A stretch of 32,008 bases of DNA, from positions 1 through 32,008 of the forward strand of contig JAPOKJ010000041.1 of NCBI GenBank assembly GCA_029977705.1, read 5' to 3'. Below, piece after piece: positions 14,879-23,525 of this stretch; position 1 is the first letter of the stretch, and every line of letters begins with the position of its first letter. A model generated the notes under the pieces. The model saw only the letters and a program-made list of their open reading frames with translations. It was not told where the DNA came from and searched no databases. The translations under genes and the position numbers were made by a program. The DNA is from Burkholderiales bacterium. Its GTDB lineage: Bacteria > Pseudomonadota > Gammaproteobacteria > Burkholderiales > Burkholderiaceae_E.

Positions 14879-15940
14879 ATGAAGCGCCCTGAAGACGACG
14901 GCCGCGTCGCTGCGGCCGGGCAAGAGGGCCGGGCCTGGCGGGCCTCGAGGCCTCGCCGCTCGCTGGCGCGCTGCCTGGCTGCGGCCGGTGCACTGGCCGC
15001 AGGCCTGGCGGCGGGCCTCCTGTGCCGGCCCGCACTGGCGGCCTGGCCCGAAAAGCCGATCCGCATCATCATCGGATTCCCGGCAGGAGGCCCGCTCGAC
15101 CAACACGCGCGCTTGCTGAGCGAGCGGCTGACCCAGGCGCTCGGACAACAGGTGCTGATCGACTACAAGGCCGGCGCCGGTGGCACCGTCGGCGCCCAGC
15201 TGGTAGCCAGTTCGCCGGCCGATGGCTACACCCTGCTGCTGGCCAACACCGGCACGATGGTGATCAATCCGGCGCTCTATCCGCGCCTGCCCTACGACCT
15301 GCTGCGCGACTTCGCTCCGGTGGCGCGCACCGCGCAACAGCCCCTGGCCATCGTCGTCAACAATGACGTCCCGGCGCGGACGCTGCCCGAGTTCATCGCC
15401 CTGGCGCGCAAGCATCCGGGCAAGCTCAACTACGGCTCGGCCGGCAACGGCGGCATCTCGCATCTCGTGCCGGAGATGTTCAAGCAGGCCACCGGCATCT
15501 TCATGGTCCACATCCCGTATCGCGGCAGTGCGCCGGCCTTCACCGACCTGATGGCCGGCCAGGTGCAGTTCATGGCCGAGTCCGTCCCGCAGGCCGCGCA
15601 GTATGCCAAGGCCGGCAAGATACGCGCGCTGGCGGTGACCAGCGCACAACGCAGCGCCGCCCTGCCCGACACGCCCACCTTGGTCGAGTCCGGTCTCAAG
15701 GGCTTCGAGGTGGTCGGCTTCTATGGCTTCCTGGCCCCGGCGGCCACGCCCCGCGAGGTGCTCGCCCGGCTGTCGTCGGCCTTCAAGGCTGTACTCGAAA
15801 GCCCCGAGGTGCGCAGCCGCATGGTCGCTCAGGGCGCCGATCCGGCCTTCCTCGATCACGAAGCCTTTCGTCGCTACCTGAGTGAGGAGCTGCCGCGCTG
15901 GGCCCAGGCGGTGAAGGCCTCGGGCGCCAAGGTCGACTGA
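14879..15940 (+). CDS. Bug/TctC-family tripartite tricarboxylate transporter binding protein
   Basis: The 353-residue protein has a long Arg-rich leader (about 25 residues), a hydrophobic signal segment ([17 protein letters not shown]) and the start of the mature Bug fold, WPEKPIRIIIGFPAGGPLDQ. Further family marks are QVLIDYKAGAGGTVGAQ, LNYGSAGNGGISHL and the HIPYRGSAPAFTDLMAGQV stretch. Bug proteins capture carboxylates in the periplasm, often for TctAB permeases, but Burkholderiales carry many orphans. No TctAB genes are here. The start could be further in, for example a later non-ATG codon before the signal segment. It ends six bases before the convergent enolase-family gene. Confidence 0.9.
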   Translation: MKRPEDDGRVAAAGQEGRAWRASRPRRSLARCLAAAGALAAGLAAGLLCRPALAAWPEKPIRIIIGFPAGGPLDQHARLLSERLTQALGQQVLIDYKAGAGGTVGAQLVASSPADGYTLLLANTGTMVINPALYPRLPYDLLRDFAPVARTAQQPLAIVVNNDVPARTLPEFIALARKHPGKLNYGSAGNGGISHLVPEMFKQATGIFMVHIPYRGSAPAFTDLMAGQVQFMAESVPQAAQYAKAGKIRALAVTSAQRSAALPDTPTLVESGLKGFEVVGFYGFLAPAATPREVLARLSSAFKAVLESPEVRSRMVAQGADPAFLDHEAFRRYLSEELPRWAQAVKASGAKVD

Positions 15941-15946
15941 GGCCGC

Positions 15947-17080
15947 CTAAAGCCGGATGGCAAAGGGCTCCAAGGCGGACAGATCTGGCGCCAGCCCCAG
16001 TCCCGGCGCATCGCCCAGTTGCGCCAGGCCTGCCTGCACCCGATCCAGTGGGGCACAGCACAGGCTGCGCAAGGGATTGTCATTGGCGTCGATCTCGAGC
16101 ATGCCATCGCCTCCGACCGCCGCCAACAGGTGGGCGGAGGCCAGCAGACCAATGCCACCACCCAGGTAGTGCGGGCAATAGCGCAGGCCCGCCGCACGGA
16201 TCGCCCGGGCCACCGGCAAGGTCGCCGTGAAGCCGCCCCACTTGGCCAGATCCGGCTGCACCACCGACAGCACCTGCGAGGCCAGGGCCTCGTCGAAGGC
16301 CCGGCCACCGGCGATGTTCTCGCCAGCCGCCAGCGGCACCGGGACAGCCTGGCGCAACTGACGCCATTCGGACCAGGGACGATCGGCCCGCAGCGGCTCT
16401 TCGAGCCACCCGAGCCCCGCCCCGGCCAGCATCGGGCCCATCTCGAGGGCCTGATCGAGTGACCAGGCCTGGTTGGCATCGACCATCAACGGGGCATCAC
16501 CGATCACCTGGCGCAAGGCCTCCAGATTGGCCGCATCGCGTGCCTGGCCAAAGCCGACCTTGAGCTTGAAGGCGCGATAGCCCTCATCCCACCGGCGCTG
16601 CGCCAGTTGCTCAGGGGCGGTCGGATTGAGCCCGCTGGCATACACCCGGATCCGGGCATCGCTGCCGCCCAGCAGCCTCCACAGGGGCTGTTGCTGGCGG
16701 CGCGCCCACAGGTCCCAGATCGCCACATCCAGGCCGGCGATGCATTGCGCGATCGGTCCTGGCTCGGCCGACTGGATCGCCAGCACCTCGGTCTTGTCCG
16801 TCATCCAGGCATAGGCCTGCGCCGGTTCGTCGAAGTCACGCGCCTTGAGCAAGGGTGCCAGCACGCTATGGACCAGCCGCGCCCGGTGCTCGGCACCGAC
16901 CGAGGGGAAATTGCACCAGACTTCGCCCCAGCCCTCCTGGCCCTGCTCATCACGGACCCGCACGAACACGGCGGGCCGGTCATGCATGATGCCAAAGGAG
17001 GTCTGCACCGGTGTATCGATCGGGGCGCGAAAGACAAAGGCCGAGATCTCGGCAAGTTTCAGGGGCACTTTGGGCATCAC
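15947..17080 (-). CDS. Enolase-superfamily enzyme (mandelate racemase/muconate lactonizing group)
   Basis: The 377-residue protein has an N-terminal capping domain and a TIM-barrel. Active-site positions are visible: Lys172-x-Lys174 (FKLKVGFG), metal ligands Asp201 (MVDANQAW), Glu227 (WLEEP) and Glu254 (AAGENI), and an Asp277/His304 pair (VVQPDLAK, CPHYLGGGIG). A KxK motif combined with the Asp-His dyad is what is described for some acid-sugar dehydratases such as D-tartrate dehydratase. Racemase or dehydratase chemistry on a hydroxy-acid is likely; the substrate is not. The start is GTG 17080 or ATG 17077; the GntR stop TGA overlaps both (GTGATG), so translation is coupled. Confidence 0.9.
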   Translation of the reverse strand: MMPKVPLKLAEISAFVFRAPIDTPVQTSFGIMHDRPAVFVRVRDEQGQEGWGEVWCNFPSVGAEHRARLVHSVLAPLLKARDFDEPAQAYAWMTDKTEVLAIQSAEPGPIAQCIAGLDVAIWDLWARRQQQPLWRLLGGSDARIRVYASGLNPTAPEQLAQRRWDEGYRAFKLKVGFGQARDAANLEALRQVIGDAPLMVDANQAWSLDQALEMGPMLAGAGLGWLEEPLRADRPWSEWRQLRQAVPVPLAAGENIAGGRAFDEALASQVLSVVQPDLAKWGGFTATLPVARAIRAAGLRYCPHYLGGGIGLLASAHLLAAVGGDGMLEIDANDNPLRSLCCAPLDRVQAGLAQLGDAPGLGLAPDLSALEPFAIRL

Positions 17081-17808
17081 GGATTCAGATCCATTTCAAA
17101 GCGGACATGATCGCCGCGGTAGACCACTTCACCCAGATAGATCACCTGTCCCTGGGCATCGAGAAACACGCGCCGTACCAATGCCACCGGAGCATCTCGG
17201 GCGATGCCCAGATGCCGGGCGACCTCGGCATCGGCACTGCTCACCGTCACCGTCTGACGCGCCTGGGCAATGCGGTCGCGGGCGATGTCGAGCAGGACCG
17301 GGATCACCGTCTCGTTGCGGAAACGCCGCGGCGCCATCCGGAAGATCGAGGCCTCGATCCAGATCGCGATGACGCAGTAGTTGACGCGATCACGGCTGTG
17401 GATGCGACGCATGAAGCGGTAGGCTGCGGCGGCACGGCCCTCGCCTTCTCGCACCGGCGGATCACCGCGCGACTCTTCCACCAAGGTCAGTTGCGGCCTG
17501 TCGTGGCGATAAACGTCGGCCAGCGCCTGCAGGCTGGTGGCCAGATGCAGGCTGCGCGCCGGCCCCCGCCCGCCGGTCACGAAGGTTCCCCGCCCCTGCT
17601 GGGCAGACAACAGGCCCTCGCGCGCAAGCAACTCGACGGCCTGGCGCACGGTGACGCGCGCCACATCGAACTCGGCCATCAAGGCCGGCAAGGTGGGCAG
17701 CTGCGCACCGATCGGCCAGTGCCCACGAGCAATGCGCTGGCGCAGCAGATCGGCCAGCTGTACATAGCGGGGAACAGGGCTGGTGCCGAAAAAGCGGTGG
17801 GAGGCCAT
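17077..17808 (-). CDS. GntR-family (HutC/UTRA) transcriptional regulator
   Basis: The 243-residue protein has an N-terminal GntR winged helix (YVQLADLLRQRIARGHWPIG, LPTLPALMAEFDVARVTVRQAVELLAREGLL, RGTFVTG; residues ~14-80) and a C-terminal UTRA ligand-binding domain (about 95-238) ending in the typical VYLGEVVYRGDHVRFEMDL pattern. Repressors of this group respond to small metabolites, often the pathway substrate. The gene overlaps the downstream enolase-family gene by four bases and is divergent from the ABC transporter operon. The shared gap contains a clear palindrome (17845-17866), so self-control together with control of the transporter is a reasonable inference. Confidence 0.93.
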   Translation of the reverse strand: MASHRFFGTSPVPRYVQLADLLRQRIARGHWPIGAQLPTLPALMAEFDVARVTVRQAVELLAREGLLSAQQGRGTFVTGGRGPARSLHLATSLQALADVYRHDRPQLTLVEESRGDPPVREGEGRAAAAYRFMRRIHSRDRVNYCVIAIWIEASIFRMAPRRFRNETVIPVLLDIARDRIAQARQTVTVSSADAEVARHLGIARDAPVALVRRVFLDAQGQVIYLGEVVYRGDHVRFEMDLNP

Positions 17809-17844
17809 GCCTTGGATCGCGGAAAATGGCAGCCGATTGTGCCG

Positions 17845-17866
17845 ATGGTTCTAATCATAGTACCAT
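17845..17866. promoter_or_regulatory. Palindromic operator candidate for the GntR regulator
   Basis: The 22-bp site has the form ATGGT-n-CTA-n4-TAG-n-ACCAT, matching its own complement at 16 of 22 positions. It sits 37 bp before the GntR start and 34 bp before the permease start, where it would cover promoter sequence for both. HutC-type regulators bind dyads of this size. Confidence 0.6.
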
Positions 17867-17899
17867 TCATGCACGCTGGCTTGCGACCCATCGGCCACC

Positions 17900-18715
17900 A
17901 TGCCGGTGAGCCCGCGCCACGGCCTCTTGATCATCGCCGCCCTACGACGCCCCGAGACTGTCTTGCACCGACGCATCCTGCTGATCCTTGCCCCCTGGCT
18001 ACTGCTGTTGCTGATCTGGTACGCGGTGCGCGCCAGCGGACTGGTCAATCCGGCTCTGGTACCGGCGCCGCACGAGGTCTGGCGAAAGGCGGTCGAACTG
18101 GCCGGAGGCAGGCTCTGGAGCGACATCTACATGTCCACGCAGCGCGTCTTCCTGGGCGTGAGCCTGGGCGTCACGCTGGCCGTGCCGGCGGGCTTCCTGC
18201 TGGGCTGGTATCCGCGCCTGCGCCAGTTCATCGACCCGGTCATCAATTTTTTCCGCGCCCTGCCTCCGATCGCGCTGATTCCGCTGGTCATCGTCTACTT
18301 CGGTATCGGCGAACCGGCCAAGACCATCATCCTTTTCTACGCCGCATTCTTCGCTGGCGTCATCGTGATGTATGAGGGCATCTCGCAGATCAGCCCGATC
18401 TATATCAAGGTGGCCCGGACACTGGGCGCCCGCGACCTCGAAATCTTTCTCAAGGTGATCGTGCCGCTGACATTGCCCCATATCCTCACCGCCATCCGCG
18501 TCGCACTGGGGGTGGCCTGGGCCACCCTGGTGGCATCGGAGCTGATCGCAGCCCAGCAGGGCCTGGGGGCGCTGATCCAGAATGCCTCCAGCTTTTTCCA
18601 GCTCGATGTCATCTATGTCGGCATCATCTGCATCGGCCTGATCGCCCTGCTGATGGACCTGGCCCTGCGCCTGGCGAGCCGGCGACTGGTGGCCTGGCAG
18701 GAGCGCATCGCGTGA
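17900..18715 (+). CDS. ABC transporter permease, NitT/TauT (SsuC-like) type
   Basis: The 271-residue protein has about six membrane segments (first at LLLLLIWYAV, last at GIICIGLIALLMDLAL). It has the cytoplasmic coupling-helix motif of importer permeases, EGISQISPIYIKVARTLGA-x-x-LEIFLKVIVPLTLPHI (positions ~155-195), and GVAWATLVASELI of the SsuC/TauC group. The start is ATG 17900, without a good ribosome binding site; GTG 17906 or TTG 17963 are possible in-frame alternatives. The stop overlaps the ATPase start (GTGA). Together with the two next genes it makes one complete importer. Confidence 0.92.
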   Translation: MPVSPRHGLLIIAALRRPETVLHRRILLILAPWLLLLLIWYAVRASGLVNPALVPAPHEVWRKAVELAGGRLWSDIYMSTQRVFLGVSLGVTLAVPAGFLLGWYPRLRQFIDPVINFFRALPPIALIPLVIVYFGIGEPAKTIILFYAAFFAGVIVMYEGISQISPIYIKVARTLGARDLEIFLKVIVPLTLPHILTAIRVALGVAWATLVASELIAAQQGLGALIQNASSFFQLDVIYVGIICIGLIALLMDLALRLASRRLVAWQERIA

Positions 18716-19575
18716 GCCAGGGACCTATCACCAGCAGCGCAGCGGTCGCCGCCCGCGGCACTTCCGATTCAGCCAGCCCGCGCATCCGCTTCGAGAACGT
18801 CGGCATGCGCTATGGCGGCGCGAGGGACGGCATGACGGTGGTCGATGACATCAGCTTCGACATTCACGAAGGCGAGTTCATCGCCATCATCGGGCCGTCA
18901 GGATGTGGCAAGACCACCCTGATGAACATGGTGGCCGGCTTCGTTCAGCCCAGCCAGGGACGGGTACTGCTCGATGGTCAGCCGGTTCAGGGGCCGGGGC
19001 CGGATCGCGGCGTGATCTTTCAGGAGTACGGCGTCTTTCCCTGGCTGACGGTCCGCCAGAACATCGAGTTCGGCCTGCGTCTGTCCGCCTCGGGTACCCC
19101 TGCAGCCGAGTGCCGCCGGATCAGCGAACGCTACATGGCCTTGATGGGCCTGAGCGATTTTGCCGACCATCATCCCAAGCACCTCTCCGGTGGCATGCGC
19201 CAGCGCCTGGCCCTGGCCCGCGCCTATGCGGTCAAGCCCGCCTTCCTGCTGATGGACGAGCCTTTTGGCGCGCTCGATGCCCAGACCCGCAGCGCGATGC
19301 AGGACCTGCTGCTCGAGGTGCTGCGCAGCGAAGGCAAGACGGTCATGCTGATCACCCACTCGGTCGAGGAAGCCATCTACCTGGCCTCGCGCATCGTCGT
19401 GGTGACGGCGCGACCGGCACGCATCCGCAGCATCATCGACGTGCCCTTTTCGTATCCGCGCGGCGAGGCACTGCACGAGGATCCGCGCTTTGGTCAGCTG
19501 CGCGCGCAGATCCGCGAACTGGTGATGCAGGAATACGCCGCGCAGTCCAGGCTCTCGGTCCGTCTGTCCGATTGA
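18712..19575 (+). CDS. ABC transporter ATP-binding protein, NitT/TauT (SsuB-like) type
   Basis: The 287-residue ATPase has Walker A GPSGCGKTTL (61-70), a Q-loop in VIFQEYGVFPWLTV, the signature LSGGMRQRLALARAYA, Walker B FLLMDEPFGALDAQTR and the switch His in MLITHSVEEAIYLA. It powers the adjacent permease from the cytoplasmic side. GTG 18712 overlaps the permease stop by four bases, so translation is coupled. The first ~25 residues (Ser/Ala-rich) precede the conserved IRFENVGMRYGG start and may be a variable leader. Confidence 0.95.
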   Translation: MSQGPITSSAAVAARGTSDSASPRIRFENVGMRYGGARDGMTVVDDISFDIHEGEFIAIIGPSGCGKTTLMNMVAGFVQPSQGRVLLDGQPVQGPGPDRGVIFQEYGVFPWLTVRQNIEFGLRLSASGTPAAECRRISERYMALMGLSDFADHHPKHLSGGMRQRLALARAYAVKPAFLLMDEPFGALDAQTRSAMQDLLLEVLRSEGKTVMLITHSVEEAIYLASRIVVVTARPARIRSIIDVPFSYPRGEALHEDPRFGQLRAQIRELVMQEYAAQSRLSVRLSD

Positions 19576-19610
19576 ACAACACGCCCCCTACAACCCTGTG
19601 GAGACCCCCC

Positions 19611-20618
19611 ATGAGCACTTCCCGCCGTAAAGTTGTCAGATCCGCCCTCGCCCTCCCGCTCGGGCTCAGCCCCATGATCGGCGCGCCGCTGCGGGCGCAG
19701 GCCCGCACCAAGGTCAAGGTGGGTTACCTGCACACGCCCGCGGTCGATGGCCACATCTGGGTCGGGCAGCAAACCGGCGCCTTCGCCAAACAGGGCCTCG
19801 AGCTCGAACTGATCCAGTTCAGCACCGGCCTTGAACTGTTCCAGGCGATGATCGGCGGCAGTCTCGATGTGTTGTCCACTGGCGCGGTCATCTCCAACTT
19901 TCCCGCGCGGGGCCAGGGCAAGGCCTTCCTGATGAACAACATCGAGTACGCGACCGCGCAACTGTGGGTGCGTGATGACAGCATCCGCTCGCTTGCCGAT
20001 CTCAAGGGCAAGCAGATCTCGACCACGCTGGGGACCACCGCCCATGTGTTCCTTGATCGCGCGCTGCGCTCGGCCAATCTTGATCCGGCCAAAGATGTGC
20101 AACTGGTCAACCAGCGCATGACCGAAGCCGTCACCTCCTTCGTATCGGGTGCCGTACCCGCCGTCGCCCTGTGGGTCCCCTTCGATTCCGTGATCCGGCA
20201 GCGGGTGGGCAATGCGCGCAAGCTGGTCGATGCGGCCGCCTTCTACCCTCAGGCTGCGATCATGGGCGGCTGGGCGGCCCGCAACGATTACTACGAGAAG
20301 AACCAGCCGGTGATCGCCCGGCTGATCGCCGCCTGGGCCGAGGCCAACGACCTGATCACCGGCAAGCCCGATGTCGCTGCCGAGATGCTGCAGAAGAACA
20401 ACTACAAGGAAGTGCCCCTGCCCGAGTTCCGCGAGCAGTTCAAGGCCTCCAAGTACTACAGCAATGCCGAATGGCGCAAGGTCTACCAGGACGGCACCGC
20501 CACCCGTTGGCTGCAGCAGGTCACGGACTTCTTTGCCCAGACCGGCAATATCGCCAATGCCCAAAAGGCCGAGCAGTACTTCGACACCAAGCCCTTCCTG
20601 GCCACCGTCAAGGGCTGA
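19611..20618 (+). CDS. ABC transporter substrate-binding protein (NitT/TauT-like), possible Tat export
   Basis: The 335-residue protein carries an N-terminal signal with twin arginines (TSRRKVVRSALALPLG), suggestive of Tat export, cleaved around AQA. The mature part is a SsuA/TauA-like receptor: KVGYLHTPAVDGHIWVGQQTGAF, GLELFQAMIGGSLDVLSTGAV (split blocks), SLADLKGKQISTTLGTTAHVFLDRAL and VPAVALWVPFDS. It completes the importer with the two genes before it. ATG 19611 has GGAG about seven bases upstream. The ligand is unknown; the neighbouring oxidoreductase suggests an organic molecule with an alcohol or acid group rather than nitrate. Confidence 0.9.
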   Translation: MSTSRRKVVRSALALPLGLSPMIGAPLRAQARTKVKVGYLHTPAVDGHIWVGQQTGAFAKQGLELELIQFSTGLELFQAMIGGSLDVLSTGAVISNFPARGQGKAFLMNNIEYATAQLWVRDDSIRSLADLKGKQISTTLGTTAHVFLDRALRSANLDPAKDVQLVNQRMTEAVTSFVSGAVPAVALWVPFDSVIRQRVGNARKLVDAAAFYPQAAIMGGWAARNDYYEKNQPVIARLIAAWAEANDLITGKPDVAAEMLQKNNYKEVPLPEFREQFKASKYYSNAEWRKVYQDGTATRWLQQVTDFFAQTGNIANAQKAEQYFDTKPFLATVKG

Positions 20619-20680
20619 GGCAGATACCGCTGCCTGCTGTCCGATCCCTGCCGCCACCCCGAACCAGCGAACGCCCTGCG

Positions 20681-22300
20681 ATGACCGCCCAAGCCCGACG
20701 ATCCTTCGACACCATCATCGTCGGCGCCGGCTCGGCCGGCTGCGTGCTGGCCAACCGTCTGAGCGCCGACCCGCAGCACCGCGTGCTGCTGATCGAGGCG
20801 GGCGGCGCGCGCCAGGGCTTCTGGGTACGGCTGCCAGTCGGGTACTTCCGTACCATGTACGACCCGCGCTATTCGCGGGGATTTCCGATCGAGGCGCAGC
20901 CGGGCAGCGGCATGCGTAGCATCATCTGGCCGCGCGGCCGGGTGCTGGGCGGCTCGAGCGCGATCAATGGCCTGCTCTACATCCGTGGCCAGCCCGCCGA
21001 CTTCGATGCCTGGGCCAAGGCCGGCTGCAGCGGCTGGGGCTACCAGGACGTGCTGCCCTGGTTCCGCAAGTCGGAGGGCTACCAGGGAGCGGCTTCCGAT
21101 TGGCACGGCACCCAAGGCGAACTGGGGGTCTCTGACCTGCGCAACGATCACCCCTACTGCGAGGCCTGGTTGCAAGCTGGCGCGCAGGCCGGTTACCGGC
21201 GCACCCCCGACTTCAATCAGGGCGACTGCGAAGGCCTGGGGCCTTACCAGCTCACCATCAAGGGGCATTGGCGTTGCGACGCCGCCACCGCCTTCCTCAA
21301 GCCGGTCCTGCACCGCCCAAACCTGACCGTGATGACCGACACCCTGGTGAGCCGGGTGCAGATCGAGAACGGCCGTGCCGTCGGTGTGCGCTGGCAGACG
21401 GCGCAAGGCGAGGAGGGTGCCGAGGCGCAGGCGCAGGTGATCCTGGCCGCAGGGGCCCTGCAGTCCCCCCAATTGCTGCAGTTGTCAGGCGTGGGTCCCG
21501 CTGGCTTGCTGCGCAGCCTCGATATCCCGGTCCAGGTGGATGCACCCGGCGTCGGTGCCAACCTGCAGGACCACTACCAGGCCCGCGTGATCGTCAAGCT
21601 GCGCCACCGCAAGTCCCTCAACGACCAGGTGCGCAACCCCGTCGAACTGGCCCGCATGGGTGCACAATGGCTGTTCGGCCAGCGAGGCCCGCTGACCGTC
21701 GGCGCCGGTCAGGTCGGAGGACTGGTCGCCACTGAACACGCCGCGGGCGCCCGTGCCGACGTGCTGTTCAACGTCATGCCCCTTTCGGTCGACAAGCCCG
21801 GGGATCCCCTGCACGGCTTCTCGGGTTTTTCAGCCTCGGCGGCACAATGCCGGCCGCTGTCACGCGGCTCGGTGCAGATCACCAGCCGTGATCCGGCCCA
21901 GGCGCCGCGCATCCAGGCCAACTACCTGAGTGATCCCCACGATGCCAAGGTGATGGTCGCGGGTCTGCGCATCCTGCGCGAGATCGTGCGCCAGCCAGCC
22001 TTCAGGGACCTGATCCTGGACGACGAATACATGCCCGGCCATGCGGTGCAAAGCGATGCCGAACTGGAAGCCTTTGCCCGTCACAAGGGAGGTACCGTGT
22101 TTCATCCGGTGGGCACCTGCCGGATGGGCAGCGATACGGCCTCTGTCCTGGATCCGCAACTGCGGGTACGCGGCATCGAAGGCCTGCGCGTGATCGACGC
22201 CTCGGTGATGCCGGAGATGGTGTCGACCAACACGAATGCAGCCAGCATCATGATCGGCGAGAAGGGCGCAGGCCTGCTGCTGGGACGCGAGCAGCCCTGA
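20681..22300 (+). CDS. GMC-family FAD oxidoreductase (choline dehydrogenase-like)
   Basis: The 539-residue protein begins with the FAD dinucleotide motif TIIVGAGSAGCVLANRLS (11-28) and has the GMC signatures WPRGRVLGGSSAINGLLYIRG (two blocks near 85-105) and AAGALQSPQLLQLSGVGP (near 258-275). Catalytic His475 is in FHPVGTCRMG and Asn519 in STNTNAAS; the 44-residue spacing equals that of choline oxidase His466/Asn510 as I recall it. The family oxidises primary or secondary alcohols. It starts 62 bp after the binding-protein gene on the same strand, so it probably belongs to the ABC operon and acts on the imported compound. It ends 36 bp before a convergent Bug gene. Confidence 0.93.
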   Translation: MTAQARRSFDTIIVGAGSAGCVLANRLSADPQHRVLLIEAGGARQGFWVRLPVGYFRTMYDPRYSRGFPIEAQPGSGMRSIIWPRGRVLGGSSAINGLLYIRGQPADFDAWAKAGCSGWGYQDVLPWFRKSEGYQGAASDWHGTQGELGVSDLRNDHPYCEAWLQAGAQAGYRRTPDFNQGDCEGLGPYQLTIKGHWRCDAATAFLKPVLHRPNLTVMTDTLVSRVQIENGRAVGVRWQTAQGEEGAEAQAQVILAAGALQSPQLLQLSGVGPAGLLRSLDIPVQVDAPGVGANLQDHYQARVIVKLRHRKSLNDQVRNPVELARMGAQWLFGQRGPLTVGAGQVGGLVATEHAAGARADVLFNVMPLSVDKPGDPLHGFSGFSASAAQCRPLSRGSVQITSRDPAQAPRIQANYLSDPHDAKVMVAGLRILREIVRQPAFRDLILDDEYMPGHAVQSDAELEAFARHKGGTVFHPVGTCRMGSDTASVLDPQLRVRGIEGLRVIDASVMPEMVSTNTNAASIMIGEKGAGLLLGREQP

Positions 22301-22336
22301 ACCGACTTGCCCTCCCCCGGCCCGCCCGTACGCTGG

Positions 22337-23359
22337 TCACTCGCCCTTGATATTGCCCTCGCGGATCACCTGCGCCCACTTGGCGTGCTCGGCCGCGATG
22401 GCCTGCGCCGCCCCCTCGGGCGTGGTCCAGGTCGAGACCGCTCCTTGCGAGAGCAGTGACTCGCGCACATCCGGCTCGGCCATGATCTTCCGGAGCTCAG
22501 CACTGAGCTTTTGAACAACGGCATCGGGCGTGCCCGCCGGCGCGGCGATGCCGAACATCGAGCTGACCTCGAAGCCCTTCAGGCCCGCCTGCGTTGCGGT
22601 CGGCACGCCTGGCAGGGTATCGACCGGCTGCAGGGTCGTCGTGGCCAGGGCCCGCAGCTTGCCCGACTTGATATGAGGCTGCGCCGCCGGTGCGGTCTCG
22701 ATCATGGCCTGCACCTGACCACCGACCAGGTCCACCATCGCCGGGCCACTGCCCTTGTAAGGCACATGAAGGACATCAACCCCGGCCATGCGCTTGAACA
22801 TTTCCATCGCCAGGTGCTGGGGCGAGCCATTGCCAGAGGAGGCAAAGGCCAGCGAGCCGGGTTTGGCCTTGGCCAGCGCGATCAATTCGGCCAACGTGTT
22901 GGCCTTGACGCCCGGGTTGACCACGAACACGAGGGGCACCCGGCCGACGATGGCGATCGGCGCAAAGCTTTTCTGCAGGTCGAAGGGCGTGGTGGCCGGG
23001 CTGAGGGCTGCGTTGATCGAGTGGCTGGTCAGCGCGCCCATCAGCAAGGTGTAACCATCGGCGGGCGACTTGGCCACCACACCGGCCCCCAGGTTGCCGC
23101 CGGCACCGGCCCGGTTCTCGACCACCACCTGCTGGCCCAGGTGACTGGACAGCTTCTGTGCCATCACACGACCGATCACATCGGTGGCGCCCCCCGGCGG
23201 ATAAGGCACCACCAGGCGCACCGGACGGTTGGGATAGTCCTGGGCCTGTGCCGGCATCCAGCCGGCCAGGCTTGCCGCCGCCAGGGTTGCCAGCGCGGTC
23301 CGAAGCAGGGAGCGGCGCAGGGCCTGAAAGAGCGAAACGGGCGAGGACGACTGGGGCAT
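22337..23359 (-). CDS. Bug/TctC-family tripartite tricarboxylate transporter binding protein (second copy)
   Basis: The 340-residue protein has a signal peptide (residues ~15-40, ending WMPAQAQ) and the Bug fold: YPNRPVRLVVPYPPGGATDVIGR, QQVVVENRAGAGGNLGAG, LAFASSGNGSPQHLA, HVPYKGSGPAMVDLVGGQV. A strong AAGGAG lies six to eleven bases before ATG 23359. It shares the family, but clearly not recent ancestry, with the Bug gene at 14879. There is no permease pair nearby. It is divergent from the sugar-acid dehydratase, a common arrangement for a binding protein and its catabolic enzyme, so a sugar acid is a possible ligand (inference). Confidence 0.93.
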   Translation of the reverse strand: MPQSSSPVSLFQALRRSLLRTALATLAAASLAGWMPAQAQDYPNRPVRLVVPYPPGGATDVIGRVMAQKLSSHLGQQVVVENRAGAGGNLGAGVVAKSPADGYTLLMGALTSHSINAALSPATTPFDLQKSFAPIAIVGRVPLVFVVNPGVKANTLAELIALAKAKPGSLAFASSGNGSPQHLAMEMFKRMAGVDVLHVPYKGSGPAMVDLVGGQVQAMIETAPAAQPHIKSGKLRALATTTLQPVDTLPGVPTATQAGLKGFEVSSMFGIAAPAGTPDAVVQKLSAELRKIMAEPDVRESLLSQGAVSTWTTPEGAAQAIAAEHAKWAQVIREGNIKGE

Positions 23360-23525
23360 GACTCACTCCTTGCCCGGCGCGGGCAGACAGGACATTGGGC
23401 GGCGGTATCATCACTGGCGTCGCTGGGCCCACGCAAGGGGCACTCCCGGGCGCCTGGCCTGCAACCGGTACCGACCCTGTCAGTGTAGCCGCAAGCCCGC
23501 GCGTCCCCGCCCACTCTTTCCGTTC

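Noticed and set aside
13472-15859. A very long open frame on the minus strand opposite the aldehyde dehydrogenase and Bug genes (similarly 22776-25355 minus and 28478-30154 plus)
   Set aside because: These are side effects of high GC coding sequence. The opposite strands encode clear known families, and the long frames show no protein-like motifs or ribosome binding sites.
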